Source: Harenicola maris (GTDB lineage Bacteria; Pseudomonadota; Alphaproteobacteria; Rhodobacterales; Rhodobacteraceae). Taken from it: a stretch of DNA of 64,000 nt. Positions 8,982-18,556 of this stretch are shown here, piece after piece. The first letter of the stretch is position 1. Each line of letters begins with the position of its first letter. The DNA is taken from the NCBI GenBank assembly GCA_018524345.1, contig JADQAZ010000003.1, positions 620,001 to 684,000 on the forward strand, in the 5' to 3' direction. The notes under the pieces are model-generated. The model made no database searches, had not been told where the DNA came from, and worked only from the letters and a program-made list of their open reading frames with translations. A program made the position numbers and the translations under genes.

Positions 8982-9773
8982 TCACCTGCGTGAGGTGAAA
9001 CCGGCGTAGGCCTGGCCGATGGTTTTTGCGGCCTGTTGAAGCTTGGCGAGGTGGTCATTGACCACGGTTTCTACGGTGCGGTCGTCGGCATTCCAGACCA
9101 GGTTAAGAGCGCCAACCGGCTCTTTGTCCGTGAGGATCGGCACGCCGATTGCAAGGGGGAGGGCGCCGTAGTCTACTGCCCGTCCCCAATGGCCTTTGGC
9201 GCGGGTGGCGTAGCCTTTGTCGGCGACCGCCTGCAGAATACGGGGCAGTTGGGGCCCTACGGCGGCGTCTTCGCGTGGCAGGCTTTCCACCATTCTGCGG
9301 AGGGCCTCGGCCAGAGCGGGTTTGGATAGGCCCGACAGATAGGCGGCCCCGAGAGCCGAGAGGATGGGGGAGGGGCGAAACCCGATGGTGTCGGGGAAAA
9401 CCCCGTGTTTTTTGAACATGCGGGTCGTATCGACGATTTCGGTGCGGCCCTCGCCAATGGCGACCGCCAGATCGACGCCTAGCCCGGTTTGTTCCGAGAG
9501 GTGGACGATCTCTTGCTTGCCGACGGCCACAAGCCTGTCGACCAGATCGGGCATGCCCCTGACGGACAGGAGGGCGGAGCCGATCTGGTAGCATCCATCG
9601 CTGCTTCTTCGGATCAGCCAGCGGCGGCTTTCCAGAGTGGCGCAGATGCGCAGCAGGGTCGGTTTGGGCAGGCCTGTTCGCTTGGACAGGAAAGCCAGCG
9701 AAATGGCGCCCGCTGCATGGACAGCTTCGAGGACGGTCAACCCGCGGTCGATTGAACGGTTCAGTTTTGTCAT
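8982..9773 (-). CDS. IclR-family transcriptional regulator
   Basis: 263 aa. An N-terminal winged helix (RSIDRGLTVLEAVH, then FLSKRTGLPKPTLLRICATLE) is followed by the IclR effector domain. The start at 9773 has AGGTG about nine bases upstream and gives the canonical IclR N-terminus; the frame is open to 9842. It is divergent from the TRAP-sulfatase operon and probably controls it. The effector is unknown. The intergenic segment 9774-9901 should hold both promoters. Confidence 0.85.
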   Translation of the reverse strand: MTKLNRSIDRGLTVLEAVHAAGAISLAFLSKRTGLPKPTLLRICATLESRRWLIRRSSDGCYQIGSALLSVRGMPDLVDRLVAVGKQEIVHLSEQTGLGVDLAVAIGEGRTEIVDTTRMFKKHGVFPDTIGFRPSPILSALGAAYLSGLSKPALAEALRRMVESLPREDAAVGPQLPRILQAVADKGYATRAKGHWGRAVDYGALPLAIGVPILTDKEPVGALNLVWNADDRTVETVVNDHLAKLQQAAKTIGQAYAGFTSRR

Positions 9774-9901
9774 ACTCGTTTCACCTAGTGTAACGCACTG
9801 TCGACAAAAACGGCGCAGAGCGTCAAGTCTTAACCAAGGCATCTTGCTCCGACTTGAAACGGGAGTGGTCGGAGAGCAGATGCGAAAGGGAGGAAAATTT
9901 G

Positions 9902-11761
9902 GTGGAACTCAACAGATTCGCATACCTGAATTATGTCGTGACGGCCCTGTCGGTCGTTGTGATCAGTGTTGTTTTCTATGTTTCGCTGTTTGGGGTGTTT
10001 TCTGATTCCTACCTGCGGGTCGGGATGTTGTTTGTCGGGGGGCTGCTTATTGTTCTGAACAGCCTGTCCAGAACGGGCGGCTTGGCGGACAGAGGCCTTT
10101 TACTTGCGGCGGCGGCGGCGCTTTTCCTTGCGGTCTATCAGTATTTTCGCGCGGCAGAAGAGATCGAGAGCGGTCTTTATTTCCTGAGCCAGACCGATAT
10201 CTGGATGGGTATCCTTGGTTTGATTGCAGTGATCGAGCTGACGCGCAGGTCCGTTGGTCTTGTGATGGCCTTAGTGGCGGGCGTCTTGCTTGCCTATGGT
10301 GCCTTCGGGCATCTGGCCCCCGGTTTTCTGCGGCATGCCGGGGTGTCCTCCGAGGAGTTGATGACCGTTCTTTGGTATTCCTTTGACGGTGTGTTTGGTC
10401 GCCCGATGTCGACTGTGGTGTCGACCATCCTGATTTTTATCGTTTTCGGCGCGCTTCTTGAATTGCTGGCCATTGACCAGGTGCTTGTCCGTCTGGCCTT
10501 GGCGGCAACCGGGCGGATGCGGTCGGGGCCTGCGGCGGCGGCGACGGTGGCGAGCGGTTTGTTCGGCACGATCTCCGGCAGTGCGGTTGCCAATGTGGTG
10601 GGCACGGGGGTTATCACCATCCCGCTGATCAAAAAGCGCGGGTTCTCGCCGCGATTTGCGGGGGCTGTTGAATCCGCGGCTTCGAGCGGCGGGCAGATCA
10701 CACCGCCGATCATGGGGGCTGTGGCCTTCATTATGGCCGATGTCACGGCGATGCCCTATCTGACCATTTGTTTGGCCGCTGCTGTGCCTGCGCTGCTGTA
10801 TTACTGTGGCCTCTTTGTTGCGATTTCCAGCGCCGCGCGGAACATGGACCTTGTCGAGGAACAGCGTCCGAAAATCTCCTTTAACTGGCGTGAATTGACG
10901 CAGATGGGGATCTTCGTTCTGTCCCTTGCGGGGATCGTGGTGACCATGGTTGGGGGGTCTTCGCCTGCCTACGCCGGTTTTGTCGGCGTTGCGCTGGCCG
11001 CTGTTTTCGGCTTTGCGATCCGTCCCGATCTGCTGATGAACGGGATGGCGTGGTTGAAGTTCATTCAGTCCGCTGGCCTGATTTCGGCCCAGTTGGTTGT
11101 GATCGTTGGGGCCGTCGGGATTGTGATCGGGGTTCTGAACCTGACCGGTGTCGGCCTGCGCTTTGCCACCCTGCTGTCGAGCCTTGCGGATGATCAGTTG
11201 ATCCTCTCGCTAATCCTGATGGCTGTGGCCTGTTTGTTGCTGGGTATGGGGATGCCGACTGTGCCGGCCTATCTGATCATCGTGCTGGTCATGGGGCCAT
11301 CGCTGCAGAAACTGGGCGTGCCGATCATTCATACCCATATGTTTGTGCTTTATTTCGGGGTTCTTTCGGCGATTACGCCGCCGGTGGCCCTAGCGGCCTT
11401 TGCCGCCGCGCCGATTGCCGGTGCGGGCCCGATGGCGACGGCGGTGGAGGCCTCGCGTCTTGCGCTGCCGGGGTTCGTGATCCCCTTTGCATTCGTATAC
11501 CAACCCGCGCTGCTGCTTGGGACGGGCTATGACATGGGCGCATCGGCGCAGTCGATCCTGTTCGTATTGCTGGCGACGATCCTGATCTCGCGGGCCTGCT
11601 ATCCGCGCCGCGACAAGATTTACATGGTGCCTGTCGGGCTTGGGCTGGCTGCTGCGCTTATCTTTTTCGGGCCGATTATTTCTTGGGTCGCGGTTGTTGC
11701 CGCCTTGGGCCTGATGGTCTTTGACCGCTTGGAACTGACCACAAAAAATCAAACTTCGTGA
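9902..11761 (+). CDS. TRAP transporter fused permease (TAXI type, DctQ-DctM fusion)
   Basis: About 619 aa. Four N-terminal helices equivalent to the small TRAP subunit are fused to a large 12-helix subunit. Typical large-subunit motifs are SGLFGTISGSAVANVVGTG and ESAASSGGQITPPIMG. The GTG at 9902 lies eight bases after GGGAGG; an upstream TTG at 9854 is in frame but less likely. Fused permeases pair with TAXI binding proteins, and one follows immediately at 11783. It uses an ion gradient to import a small acid or related solute. The substrate is unknown. Confidence 0.9.
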   Translation: MELNRFAYLNYVVTALSVVVISVVFYVSLFGVFSDSYLRVGMLFVGGLLIVLNSLSRTGGLADRGLLLAAAAALFLAVYQYFRAAEEIESGLYFLSQTDIWMGILGLIAVIELTRRSVGLVMALVAGVLLAYGAFGHLAPGFLRHAGVSSEELMTVLWYSFDGVFGRPMSTVVSTILIFIVFGALLELLAIDQVLVRLALAATGRMRSGPAAAATVASGLFGTISGSAVANVVGTGVITIPLIKKRGFSPRFAGAVESAASSGGQITPPIMGAVAFIMADVTAMPYLTICLAAAVPALLYYCGLFVAISSAARNMDLVEEQRPKISFNWRELTQMGIFVLSLAGIVVTMVGGSSPAYAGFVGVALAAVFGFAIRPDLLMNGMAWLKFIQSAGLISAQLVVIVGAVGIVIGVLNLTGVGLRFATLLSSLADDQLILSLILMAVACLLLGMGMPTVPAYLIIVLVMGPSLQKLGVPIIHTHMFVLYFGVLSAITPPVALAAFAAAPIAGAGPMATAVEASRLALPGFVIPFAFVYQPALLLGTGYDMGASAQSILFVLLATILISRACYPRRDKIYMVPVGLGLAAALIFFGPIISWVAVVAALGLMVFDRLELTTKNQTS

Positions 11762-11782
11762 AGGCAAGGAGGAGACCTCACA

Positions 11783-12814
11783 ATGACGAACATTAACCTT
11801 AACCGTCGCTCCGTTCTGGCGGGCACCGCTGCTGCTGCTGCCATTGGCATGGTGCCGCGTGCTGCGCTGGCCAAGGAGCTTTTGCGTATGTCGACCCTCG
11901 GGCCGGGCACCAGCCCGAACCTTGTGATGACGACCTTCGCAAATATCATCAACCGCGACCTGCCGGATTACGAAATCCAGCTGAACGCAACCGGCGCGGC
12001 GACCCGTCACGTTCTTGAGGTGGCGCAGGGCAAGACGATGTTCTGCATGTCCTCTCCCGCGCTGCATGCGCTGATGTCCAATCAGCGCGCGATGTTTGAA
12101 AAAATCAAACAGGCGCCTGAGCTGGCCAAGAACCTGCGTGCGGTCCTCAATTTCCCGATGGGTGTCTATCACATTGCCGCTTACGAATCTTCCGGCATTA
12201 CCTCGCTTGAGGATATTCGGGGCAAACGTGTCTTCCTTGGTCCGCAGGGCGGCGCGGCTTACGCCACGATGCAGGGGCTGTTCAAGGCAGTGACAGGCAT
12301 GGAAGCCGGTGTTGACTATGAGGCTGTGAAGCTTGGCTGGGATGCGGCTGCGGCCTCCTTCCAGGATGGCAATCTTGATGTTTACTGCAACCCGACGAAC
12401 GCCCCGAGCCCTGTGTTGACACAGATCGCTGTGACCAATCGGATCCGTTTCCTTGGCATTCCCGAGGACCAGCTGGAGTCCGAGGGCGTCAAGGCGCTGG
12501 CGAACCGTCCCGGCTTCGGCCTTGGGACACTTCCTAAGGGGGTCTACGGCGACAATCAGATCAATGACGGCGACACAACGACTCTGCGTGTGACCGTTGG
12601 TATCGTCACCAATGAGGCGGCGAGCGAGGACATGATCTATGCCATGACCAAGACCTTCTTTGATGGCGTCGCAGAAATGCGCGAAGGCGCGCCGTGGTTG
12701 AATGCGATCACCCCAGAGACGGCGGTGATGGACCTCAACATGCCTCTGCATCCCGGTGCGCTGCGCGCGCTTGAGGAAATGGGTGTTGAGATCCCCGATG
12801 TTGCCCGTGTGTAA
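11783..12814 (+). CDS. TAXI-family TRAP transporter solute-binding protein
   Basis: Periplasmic receptor of 343 aa. The N-terminus has a twin-arginine type signal (NRRSVLAG, then an alanine-rich core, cleavage near AALA), so export by Tat is likely. The body fits TAXI receptors (MSTLGPGTSPNLVMTTFANI; FLGPQGGAAYATMQGLF). A GGAGGAG site lies upstream. It follows the fused permease by 21 bp and is followed by a strong hairpin and a sulfatase gene. Confidence 0.88.
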   Translation: MTNINLNRRSVLAGTAAAAAIGMVPRAALAKELLRMSTLGPGTSPNLVMTTFANIINRDLPDYEIQLNATGAATRHVLEVAQGKTMFCMSSPALHALMSNQRAMFEKIKQAPELAKNLRAVLNFPMGVYHIAAYESSGITSLEDIRGKRVFLGPQGGAAYATMQGLFKAVTGMEAGVDYEAVKLGWDAAAASFQDGNLDVYCNPTNAPSPVLTQIAVTNRIRFLGIPEDQLESEGVKALANRPGFGLGTLPKGVYGDNQINDGDTTTLRVTVGIVTNEAASEDMIYAMTKTFFDGVAEMREGAPWLNAITPETAVMDLNMPLHPGALRALEEMGVEIPDVARV

Positions 12815-12822
12815 GTAAACTC

Positions 12823-12847
12823 GGCCGGGGCCTTCGGGGCCCCGGCC
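12823..12847 (+). promoter_or_regulatory. Stable hairpin between TAXI receptor and sulfatase genes
   Basis: A 10-bp perfect GC stem (12823-12832 / 12838-12847) closed by a TTCGG loop, nine bases after the receptor stop. There is no T-run, so read-through into the sulfatase gene is expected. It probably protects the upstream transcript end. Confidence 0.75.
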
Positions 12848-12869
12848 ATGATCTGGATGGTGCCGGACT

Positions 12870-14489
12870 ATGACGAAAAACGTTCTTTTTATTATGTGCG
12901 ACCAACTGCGTTGGGATTACCTGTCATGTGCCGGACATCCGCATCTACATACCCCTAATATTGACCGGCTTGCTGCACGCGGGGTGTCGTTTGACCGCGC
13001 CTATGTCCAGTCGCCCATCTGCGGACCCTCGCGGATGTCGTTTTATACCGGGCGTTATGTGAGCTCTCATGGCTCCACCTGGAACGGCATTCCGCTCAAG
13101 GTCGGAGAGATGACTTTGGGCGATCATCTGCGTCCACTCGGGGTGCGCACGGCGCTTTGTGGCAAGACCCATATGACCGCGGATATTGAGGGGATGAAGC
13201 GGCTTGGCCTTGCGCCCGATAGCGAGATCGGTGCTCTGGTTGCACAATGCGGCTTTGAACCCTTCGAGCGTGAGGACGGACTTCATCCGGACGGGCCGCG
13301 ATACGCCCGCAACGAAGCCTATGACCAGTTTATGAAGGACCGCGGTTGGCCGGATGACAACCCTTGGGACAGTGTGGCCAACAGCGCCGAGGATGAAGAA
13401 GGCAATATCCTGAGCGGCTGGTTCATGGACAATGCCGACAGGCCCGCCCGAGCCGCCGACGAGGAAAGCGAGACGCCCTATATCACAGGGCGGGCGATGG
13501 ATTTTATCCGAGAAGCTGGCGACACGCCGTGGTGCCTTCATCTGAGCTATATCAAGCCGCATTGGCCCTATATCGTGCCCGCCCCCTATCATGACATGTA
13601 TGGGCCGCAGACCCATCTGGACCCGGTGCGAAACGAGGCCGAGCGTTCGGACCCGCACCCCGTTTACGGGGCTTTTATGGAAGAACGGGTCAGCCGGGCG
13701 TTCTCTGACGACGGCACGCGGACCCGTGTTCTGACGGCCTATATGGGGCTGATCAAACAGATCGACGACCAGATGGGTCGACTTATGGCGTTTCTCGACG
13801 ATCAGGGCCTGACAGAGGAAACGATGATCATTTTTACCTCCGATCACGGCGATTACCTTGGTGATCACTGGCTGGGGGAAAAGGAGCTGTTCCACGATGC
13901 CTCGGCGCGCATTCCGCTGATCGTAGTGGATCCGTCCAGCGAGGCCGATGCCACGCGGGGGCTGAAAACACCGGCTCTTGTCGAGGCGATCGATCTTGTG
14001 CCGACGATCCTTGATTACTTCGGCGGAGCACCGGCGCCGCATATCCTTGAAGGGGGCTCTTTGCTGCCGATCCTGCACGGTCAGGTCGAGGGCCTGCGCG
14101 AGGTTGCTGTGTCTGAATACGATTATTCGATGCGGGACGTGCGGCGCAGGCTTGGCGTCGAGGTAAAGGACGCAAAGCTGACCATGCTGTTCGATGGGCG
14201 CTGGAAGTATATCTTCGCCGAAGGATTCCGGCCCATGCTCTTTGACCTTGAGGCGGACCCGGATGAGTTGATCGATCTGGGTGGTGATCCTGCCAGTGCG
14301 GGGGAGCTTTCCCGGATGGAGCGGCATTTCTTTGACTGGACCCGCCGGACCGCGCAGCGCACGACCCGGTCGGATGACTGGATTGCTAGCCGCGACACGA
14401 TACATGGCGAGGCCAAGGCAGGCATTCTGATCGGCTATCGCAGCGAGGCGGAGCTTGATGAAGTTCTGCGCGAGGCTGCGGCCAAGTAA
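12870..14489 (+). CDS. Cytoplasmic type I sulfatase / phosphonate monoester hydrolase-like enzyme
   Basis: 539-aa alkaline-phosphatase-superfamily hydrolase. The formylglycine motif CGPSR is at residues 51-55 and is followed by the usual TGR. The first metal site has the CDQLRWD form, and the C-terminal metal motif is SDHGDYLGDH followed by the conserved GEK. There is no signal peptide, so it should act in the cytoplasm on a sulfate or phosphonate ester imported by the adjacent TRAP system. The Cys must be converted to formylglycine; no converting enzyme is in the window. The exact substrate cannot be told from sequence. Confidence 0.85.
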   Translation: MTKNVLFIMCDQLRWDYLSCAGHPHLHTPNIDRLAARGVSFDRAYVQSPICGPSRMSFYTGRYVSSHGSTWNGIPLKVGEMTLGDHLRPLGVRTALCGKTHMTADIEGMKRLGLAPDSEIGALVAQCGFEPFEREDGLHPDGPRYARNEAYDQFMKDRGWPDDNPWDSVANSAEDEEGNILSGWFMDNADRPARAADEESETPYITGRAMDFIREAGDTPWCLHLSYIKPHWPYIVPAPYHDMYGPQTHLDPVRNEAERSDPHPVYGAFMEERVSRAFSDDGTRTRVLTAYMGLIKQIDDQMGRLMAFLDDQGLTEETMIIFTSDHGDYLGDHWLGEKELFHDASARIPLIVVDPSSEADATRGLKTPALVEAIDLVPTILDYFGGAPAPHILEGGSLLPILHGQVEGLREVAVSEYDYSMRDVRRRLGVEVKDAKLTMLFDGRWKYIFAEGFRPMLFDLEADPDELIDLGGDPASAGELSRMERHFFDWTRRTAQRTTRSDDWIASRDTIHGEAKAGILIGYRSEAELDEVLREAAAK

Positions 14490-14497
14490 GGGTAGCT

Positions 14498-14524
14498 CCC
14501 TGCAGGGCAGTTTGCCCTGCAGGG
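14498..14524 (+). terminator. Hairpin terminator after the sulfatase gene
   Basis: An 11-bp perfect inverted repeat CCCTGCAGGGC / GCCCTGCAGGG with a five-base loop, followed by GAATTTTC. The short T-run and the position at the operon end suggest rho-independent termination. Confidence 0.65.
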
Positions 14525-14640
14525 GAATTTTCAGGCCGTCTTTGCCAATGATCAATTCGCCCTGCCAATGGCCGTCAACGGCATTTTGCCAGTCTGCCCC
14601 GCTGTAGTTCGGATCATCTGACGGGATGAGGAGGGGCAAG
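14525..14640 (-). pseudogene. Possible coding relic, unidentified
   Basis: The minus-strand frame reads like protein (SDDPNYSGADWQNAV, then GHWQGELIIGKDGLKI) with codon use similar to real genes here. It has no start and no continuation upstream. I do not recognise the family. It may be the tail of a decayed leftward gene, or simply a chance open frame. Confidence 0.25.
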
Positions 14641-14769
14641 GCCGGGCTTGATACCTTCCTGTCGGAACTGCGGGCGAATTTGCCCGAAAGCGTAGAGCAG
14701 CATGCCATCGACGCCCATATCAATGATGAAGGTTTCTCCGATAAGGCACCGGAAGTCTTTGACCGATGA
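14608..14769 (+). pseudogene. Remnant resembling the C-terminus of a Tm-1-like (UPF0261) protein
   Basis: The plus-strand frame GLDTFLSELRANLPESV followed by HAIDAHINDEGFSDKA resembles the end of Tm-1-like ATP-binding-domain proteins, where an AxINDPxF-type motif is typical. The frame is cut upstream by a TAG at 14605 and no start or rest of the gene is present, so it is a truncated relic. The family match is from memory of the motif only. Confidence 0.4.
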
Positions 14770-14792
14770 TGCGCGGAAGGGATCGTGAAGGC

Positions 14793-15230
14793 CTAGGGAA
14801 TATTTGCCATCTGTTTCAGGCACCTTTGCAGGGCCTCTTGGTCGGCGGGGGAGAAGGAGGCCAAGAGGGTTTCGTTATAACGGGTTGCCTCTTGATGCAG
14901 GTGGTCAAAGGCGGATTGGCCCAGCTTGGTCAGGGCCAGTAACTCGTTCCGCCGATCTGCGGGCACCTCTGTACGCTCCAGAAAACGTTTATCCTGCAGG
15001 GCGGCGACGGCGCGGCTGACCTTGGTTTTATGAAGGTCGGCCATGGTGCAGATCTGTTTCGCGGTCAGATCGCCATAGCGGCCCAGATGAAAGAGAACCC
15101 GCCATTCCGTGCGCAGCATTCCGTATCTGTCCTTATAGGCCTTCTGAAAATCGAGGCTCGTGGCCTCTGCGGCGCGGTTCAACAGGTAGGGCAGGAAGTC
15201 CTGAATTTGTAGGGGATCATTTTGGGGCAT
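14793..15230 (-). CDS. MarR-family transcriptional regulator
   Basis: 145-aa winged-helix repressor. The pattern is standard MarR: RTEWRVLFHLGRYG, then LTAKQICTMADLHKTKVSRAV in the recognition helix, and the wing residues VPADRRNELLALT. It is divergent from hmgA across a 71-bp gap, so it most likely represses the homogentisate operon and responds to an aromatic intermediate. No other regulator is nearby. Confidence 0.88.
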   Translation of the reverse strand: MPQNDPLQIQDFLPYLLNRAAEATSLDFQKAYKDRYGMLRTEWRVLFHLGRYGDLTAKQICTMADLHKTKVSRAVAALQDKRFLERTEVPADRRNELLALTKLGQSAFDHLHQEATRYNETLLASFSPADQEALQRCLKQMANIP

Positions 15231-15301
15231 ACCTGCAAATTAGCCATTGATAGTTACAAATGCAACAAATATCCAAGGGCACGATTTAGGAGAGAGTTGC
15301 A
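15231..15301. promoter_or_regulatory. Divergent promoter/operator region marR-hmgA
   Basis: The AT-rich spacer contains closely spaced ACAAAT and AACAAAT copies at about 15255-15271 and further AAAT/ATTG half-sites. It is a plausible MarR binding region but has no single clean palindrome. The hmgA ribosome-binding site AGGAGAGAG lies at its right end. Confidence 0.4.
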
Positions 15302-16663
15302 ATGAACAAGGTCAGCGCCCCGCACGGGCTACAACAAGCAAGCACACCCATCGGCACCCATGCAGGGTATATGCCGGGTTTTGGCAATGATTTTGAGACA
15401 GAGGCCCTTCCCGGCGCCTTGCCGCAGGGCATGAACTCTCCGCAGAAATGCAACTATGGCCTCTATGGGGAGCAGTTGTCGGGCACGGCCTTCACCGCGC
15501 CGAGCCATCAGAATGAGCGGACATGGTGCTACCGCATTCGCCCCTCGGTGAAGCACTCCCATCGCTATGAAAAAATCGATCTGCCTTATTGGAAATCGGC
15601 CCCCAATGTGGTCGCGGATGTGACCTCGCTTGGCCAGTATCGCTGGGATCCGGTTCCGCATACGGATGCGCCGCTGACATGGCTTACCGGTATGCGCACC
15701 ATGACCACGGCGGGGGATGTGAATACTCAGGTGGGCATGGCGACACACGTCTATCTTGTGACCGAGAGCATGGTGGATGCCTATTTCTATTCCGCAGACT
15801 CCGAAATGCTGGTGGTTCCGCAAGAGGGCCGCTTGCGCTTCTGCACCGAACTGGGTGTGATTGATGTTGAACCGCAGGAAATCGCGATCATTCCGCGTGG
15901 CCTTGTCTACCGGGTTGAGGTGCTTGAGGGCCCTTGCCGCGGGTTCGTTTGCGAAAACTATGGTCAGAAGTTCGAGCTGCCGGGCAGGGGGCCGATTGGG
16001 GCGAACTGCATGGCCAACCCGCGTGATTTTAAAACACCGGTCGCTGCCTTTGAGGACCGCGAGACGCCCTCCACCGTGACGATCAAATGGTGCGGCCAGT
16101 TCCATGAAACCAAGATCGGCCATTCGCCTTTGGATGTGGTTGCATGGCACGGCAACTATGCGCCTTGCAAATATGACCTAAAGACCTATTGCCCCGTCGG
16201 TGCGATCCTCTTCGATCATCCCGACCCTTCCATCTTTACCGTTCTGACGGCGCCTTCGGGTCAAGAGGGCACGGCGAACATCGACTTTGTTCTGTTCCGC
16301 GAGCGTTGGATGGTGGCTGAGGATACCTTCCGCCCGCCTTGGTATCACAAGAACATCATGTCCGAATTGATGGGCAATATTTATGGTCAATACGATGCCA
16401 AGCCCAAAGGGTTCATTCCCGGCGGCATTAGCCTGCACAATATGATGTTGCCGCATGGGCCAGACAAGAATGCCTTTGAGGGGGGCTCTAACGCCGAGCT
16501 AAAGGCCGAGAAGCTGGATAACACAATGTCCTTTATGTTCGAGACCCGCTTCCCCCAGCATCTGACAGATTTTGCGGGCAAAGAGGCGCCGCTTCAGGAT
16601 GACTATATTGATTGCTGGACTGACATCGAAAAGAAATTCGATGGCACGCCGGGGGTCAAATGA
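15302..16663 (+). CDS. hmgA: Homogentisate 1,2-dioxygenase
   Basis: 453-aa ring-cleaving dioxygenase converting homogentisate to maleylacetoacetate, as part of tyrosine and phenylalanine breakdown. The cupin iron site is intact: H349 and E355 in [11 protein letters not shown] and H385 in LPHGPD. The N-terminus ([19 protein letters not shown]) is characteristic. The length matches the family. It is the first gene of an operon with maiA and fahA, whose start overlaps its stop by four bases. Confidence 0.97.
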   Translation: MNKVSAPHGLQQASTPIGTHAGYMPGFGNDFETEALPGALPQGMNSPQKCNYGLYGEQLSGTAFTAPSHQNERTWCYRIRPSVKHSHRYEKIDLPYWKSAPNVVADVTSLGQYRWDPVPHTDAPLTWLTGMRTMTTAGDVNTQVGMATHVYLVTESMVDAYFYSADSEMLVVPQEGRLRFCTELGVIDVEPQEIAIIPRGLVYRVEVLEGPCRGFVCENYGQKFELPGRGPIGANCMANPRDFKTPVAAFEDRETPSTVTIKWCGQFHETKIGHSPLDVVAWHGNYAPCKYDLKTYCPVGAILFDHPDPSIFTVLTAPSGQEGTANIDFVLFRERWMVAEDTFRPPWYHKNIMSELMGNIYGQYDAKPKGFIPGGISLHNMMLPHGPDKNAFEGGSNAELKAEKLDNTMSFMFETRFPQHLTDFAGKEAPLQDDYIDCWTDIEKKFDGTPGVK

Positions 16664-17301
16664 AGCTTTATAGCTACTGGCGATCCACTACATCCTATCG
16701 TGTGCGGGCGGCCCTGAATCTCAAGGGGCTGCCTTTTGAAACGGTGCCTGTAGATCTGGTTGCTGGTGCGCAACGGGATCCAGAATATGTGGCGCTCAAT
16801 CCGGGTGTGGGGGTGCCGACACTGGTGCTGGACGAGGGCGCTGTCCTGACGCAATCCATGGCGATCCTCGACTATATTGATGCGACATGGCCCGAGCCGC
16901 GCCTGATCCCGGCGGAGCCCTTGGAGCGCGCGCGGGTTCTAGCCGTTGCCCATGGCGTGGCGCTGGATATCCATCCGGTGAACAATCTGCGCGTGGTTCA
17001 GGCCCTCGGCACGGAGTTTGGCGCAACGCCAGACCAGAAAAAGGCATGGATGCAGGATTGGATGACAAAGGGGTTTGCCGCGATTGAGGCGCAGCTTTCC
17101 CCTGATACCCCCTTTGCCTTCGGGGATGCCCCGAATATTGCCGACCTGTGCATTGTCTCGCAAATGTACAATGCCGAACGATGGGAGGTGCCGCTTGCGG
17201 CCTTTCCGAACCTTACCCGAATAACCGCCAACTGCTTGGCCGTTCCGGCCATCATGGCCGCTCACCCAGACAACCAACCTGACGCGAAAGAAATCAAATG
17301 A
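16660..17301 (+). CDS. maiA: Maleylacetoacetate isomerase (zeta-class GST)
   Basis: 213-aa glutathione-dependent isomerase making fumarylacetoacetate. It has the thioredoxin-like N-terminal domain and all-alpha C-terminal domain of zeta GSTs, with [15 protein letters not shown] around the glutathione site. The usual SSCxWRVR active-site motif appears as STTSYRVR, so the cysteine is replaced by threonine while the catalytic serine region is kept. Both ends overlap neighbouring genes by four bases (ATGA), indicating translational coupling. Confidence 0.93.
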   Translation: MKLYSYWRSTTSYRVRAALNLKGLPFETVPVDLVAGAQRDPEYVALNPGVGVPTLVLDEGAVLTQSMAILDYIDATWPEPRLIPAEPLERARVLAVAHGVALDIHPVNNLRVVQALGTEFGATPDQKKAWMQDWMTKGFAAIEAQLSPDTPFAFGDAPNIADLCIVSQMYNAERWEVPLAAFPNLTRITANCLAVPAIMAAHPDNQPDAKEIK

Positions 17302-18545
17302 CATTGCTCCGTTCATGGGTCGAAAGCGCGAACAGCGCCGACACGCCTTTTCCGCTTAACAACCTGCCATATGGTGTCTTTTCCACCGATTCCGAAACGA
17401 TGCCGCGGTGCGGTGTGGCCATCGGCGACCAGATATTTGATCTGTTCAAAGCCGAAAGCGACGGGCTGGTCGATCTGGGCGCTGCCGTTTTTGACGTTCC
17501 TTATTGGAACGAGGTCATGGACCTTGGGGCTGAAAGCTGGACCGCGTTGCGCGCGCGTTTGATTGAGCTTTTGGCCGAGGGTGCAGAGGCCTTGCCTGAC
17601 TACCTTGTCGCGCAGGCTGATGTCACAATGCAGATGCCTTTCAAGGTTGCCGAGTTCACAGATTTCTACGCGGGCAAGCATCACGCCATGAACGTTGGCA
17701 CGATGTTCCGCGGGCCGGAAAACGCATTGCCGCCCAACTGGCTGCATATTCCGATTGGGTATAATGGCCGTGCCTCTACGGTTGTGGTGTCGGGCACCGA
17801 TATCGTTCGCCCCAATGGCCAGACCAAAGCGCCGGATGCGGAGATGCCCTCCTTTGGCCCCTGTAAACGACTGGATATCGAGCTTGAGATGGGCGCGATT
17901 ATTGGCGGGGCGAATGCCATGGGGGATCCGGTCACGGTGCAACAGGCCGATGATATGATCTTTGGCTATGTCCTTTTGAATGACTGGTCTGCACGGGACA
18001 TTCAGGCGTGGGAATATCAGCCTCTTGGCCCGTTTCAGGCCAAGGCATTCGCGACCTCCATCAGCCCGTGGATCGTGACCAAAGAGGCGCTGGAACCCTT
18101 CCGCACCCGCACGCCGGAGCGCGAGAAAGAGCTTTTGCCGCATTTGGTCGAGCCCGGGCCGATGCTCTATGATATCGACCTTGAAGTCACAATGGCGCCA
18201 AAGGGCAAGGCGGCGACAGTGATTGCGCGCACCAATTACGATCGGATGTATTACTCGGCGGCCCAGCAGTTGGCCCACCACGCCACATCCGGCTGCGCGA
18301 TGAATGTCGGGGATCTGATCGGCTCCGGTACGATCTCTGGCCCCGAGAAATCAGAACGCGGATCGCTGTTGGAGCTGACATGGGGCGGCAAGGAGCCGAT
18401 GACCCTCGAGACCGGCGAGACACGCACATTCATCGAAGACGGTGACACTTTGACCTTGGCTGGCGCGGCAAAAGGCGAGGGGTATCAGATCGGTTTCGGC
18501 ACCTGCGTCGGCACCATCCTTCCTGCAAAAACATTTCCCCAATAA
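17298..18545 (+). CDS. fahA: Fumarylacetoacetase
   Basis: 415-aa hydrolase splitting fumarylacetoacetate into fumarate and acetoacetate. Signature residues are present: DFYAGKHHA (metal Asp and catalytic His), the metal glutamates in LDIELEMG, and LNDWSARDIQAWEYQPLG. The N-terminal SH3-like domain is also present. It starts inside the maiA stop codon. It is the last core enzyme of the homogentisate pathway, and three further genes continue in the same operon. Confidence 0.96.
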   Translation: MTLLRSWVESANSADTPFPLNNLPYGVFSTDSETMPRCGVAIGDQIFDLFKAESDGLVDLGAAVFDVPYWNEVMDLGAESWTALRARLIELLAEGAEALPDYLVAQADVTMQMPFKVAEFTDFYAGKHHAMNVGTMFRGPENALPPNWLHIPIGYNGRASTVVVSGTDIVRPNGQTKAPDAEMPSFGPCKRLDIELEMGAIIGGANAMGDPVTVQQADDMIFGYVLLNDWSARDIQAWEYQPLGPFQAKAFATSISPWIVTKEALEPFRTRTPEREKELLPHLVEPGPMLYDIDLEVTMAPKGKAATVIARTNYDRMYYSAAQQLAHHATSGCAMNVGDLIGSGTISGPEKSERGSLLELTWGGKEPMTLETGETRTFIEDGDTLTLAGAAKGEGYQIGFGTCVGTILPAKTFPQ

Positions 18546-18556
18546 GGACCAGAGTA

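Noticed and set aside
8982-8998. TCACCT-GCGTG-AGGTGA inverted repeat after ktrB
   Set aside because: It is only a 6-bp stem inside the last codons of the convergent IclR gene and has no T-run; too weak to call a terminator.
11390-12751. A minus-strand open frame of 453 codons opposite the TRAP permease end and TAXI receptor
   Set aside because: It covers two real genes on the other strand and is rich in His and Arg as typical for antisense of GC-rich coding DNA.
12945-14723. A minus-strand open frame of 592 codons opposite the sulfatase gene
   Set aside because: The sulfatase on the plus strand has complete motifs; the antisense frame has none and no ribosome-binding site.
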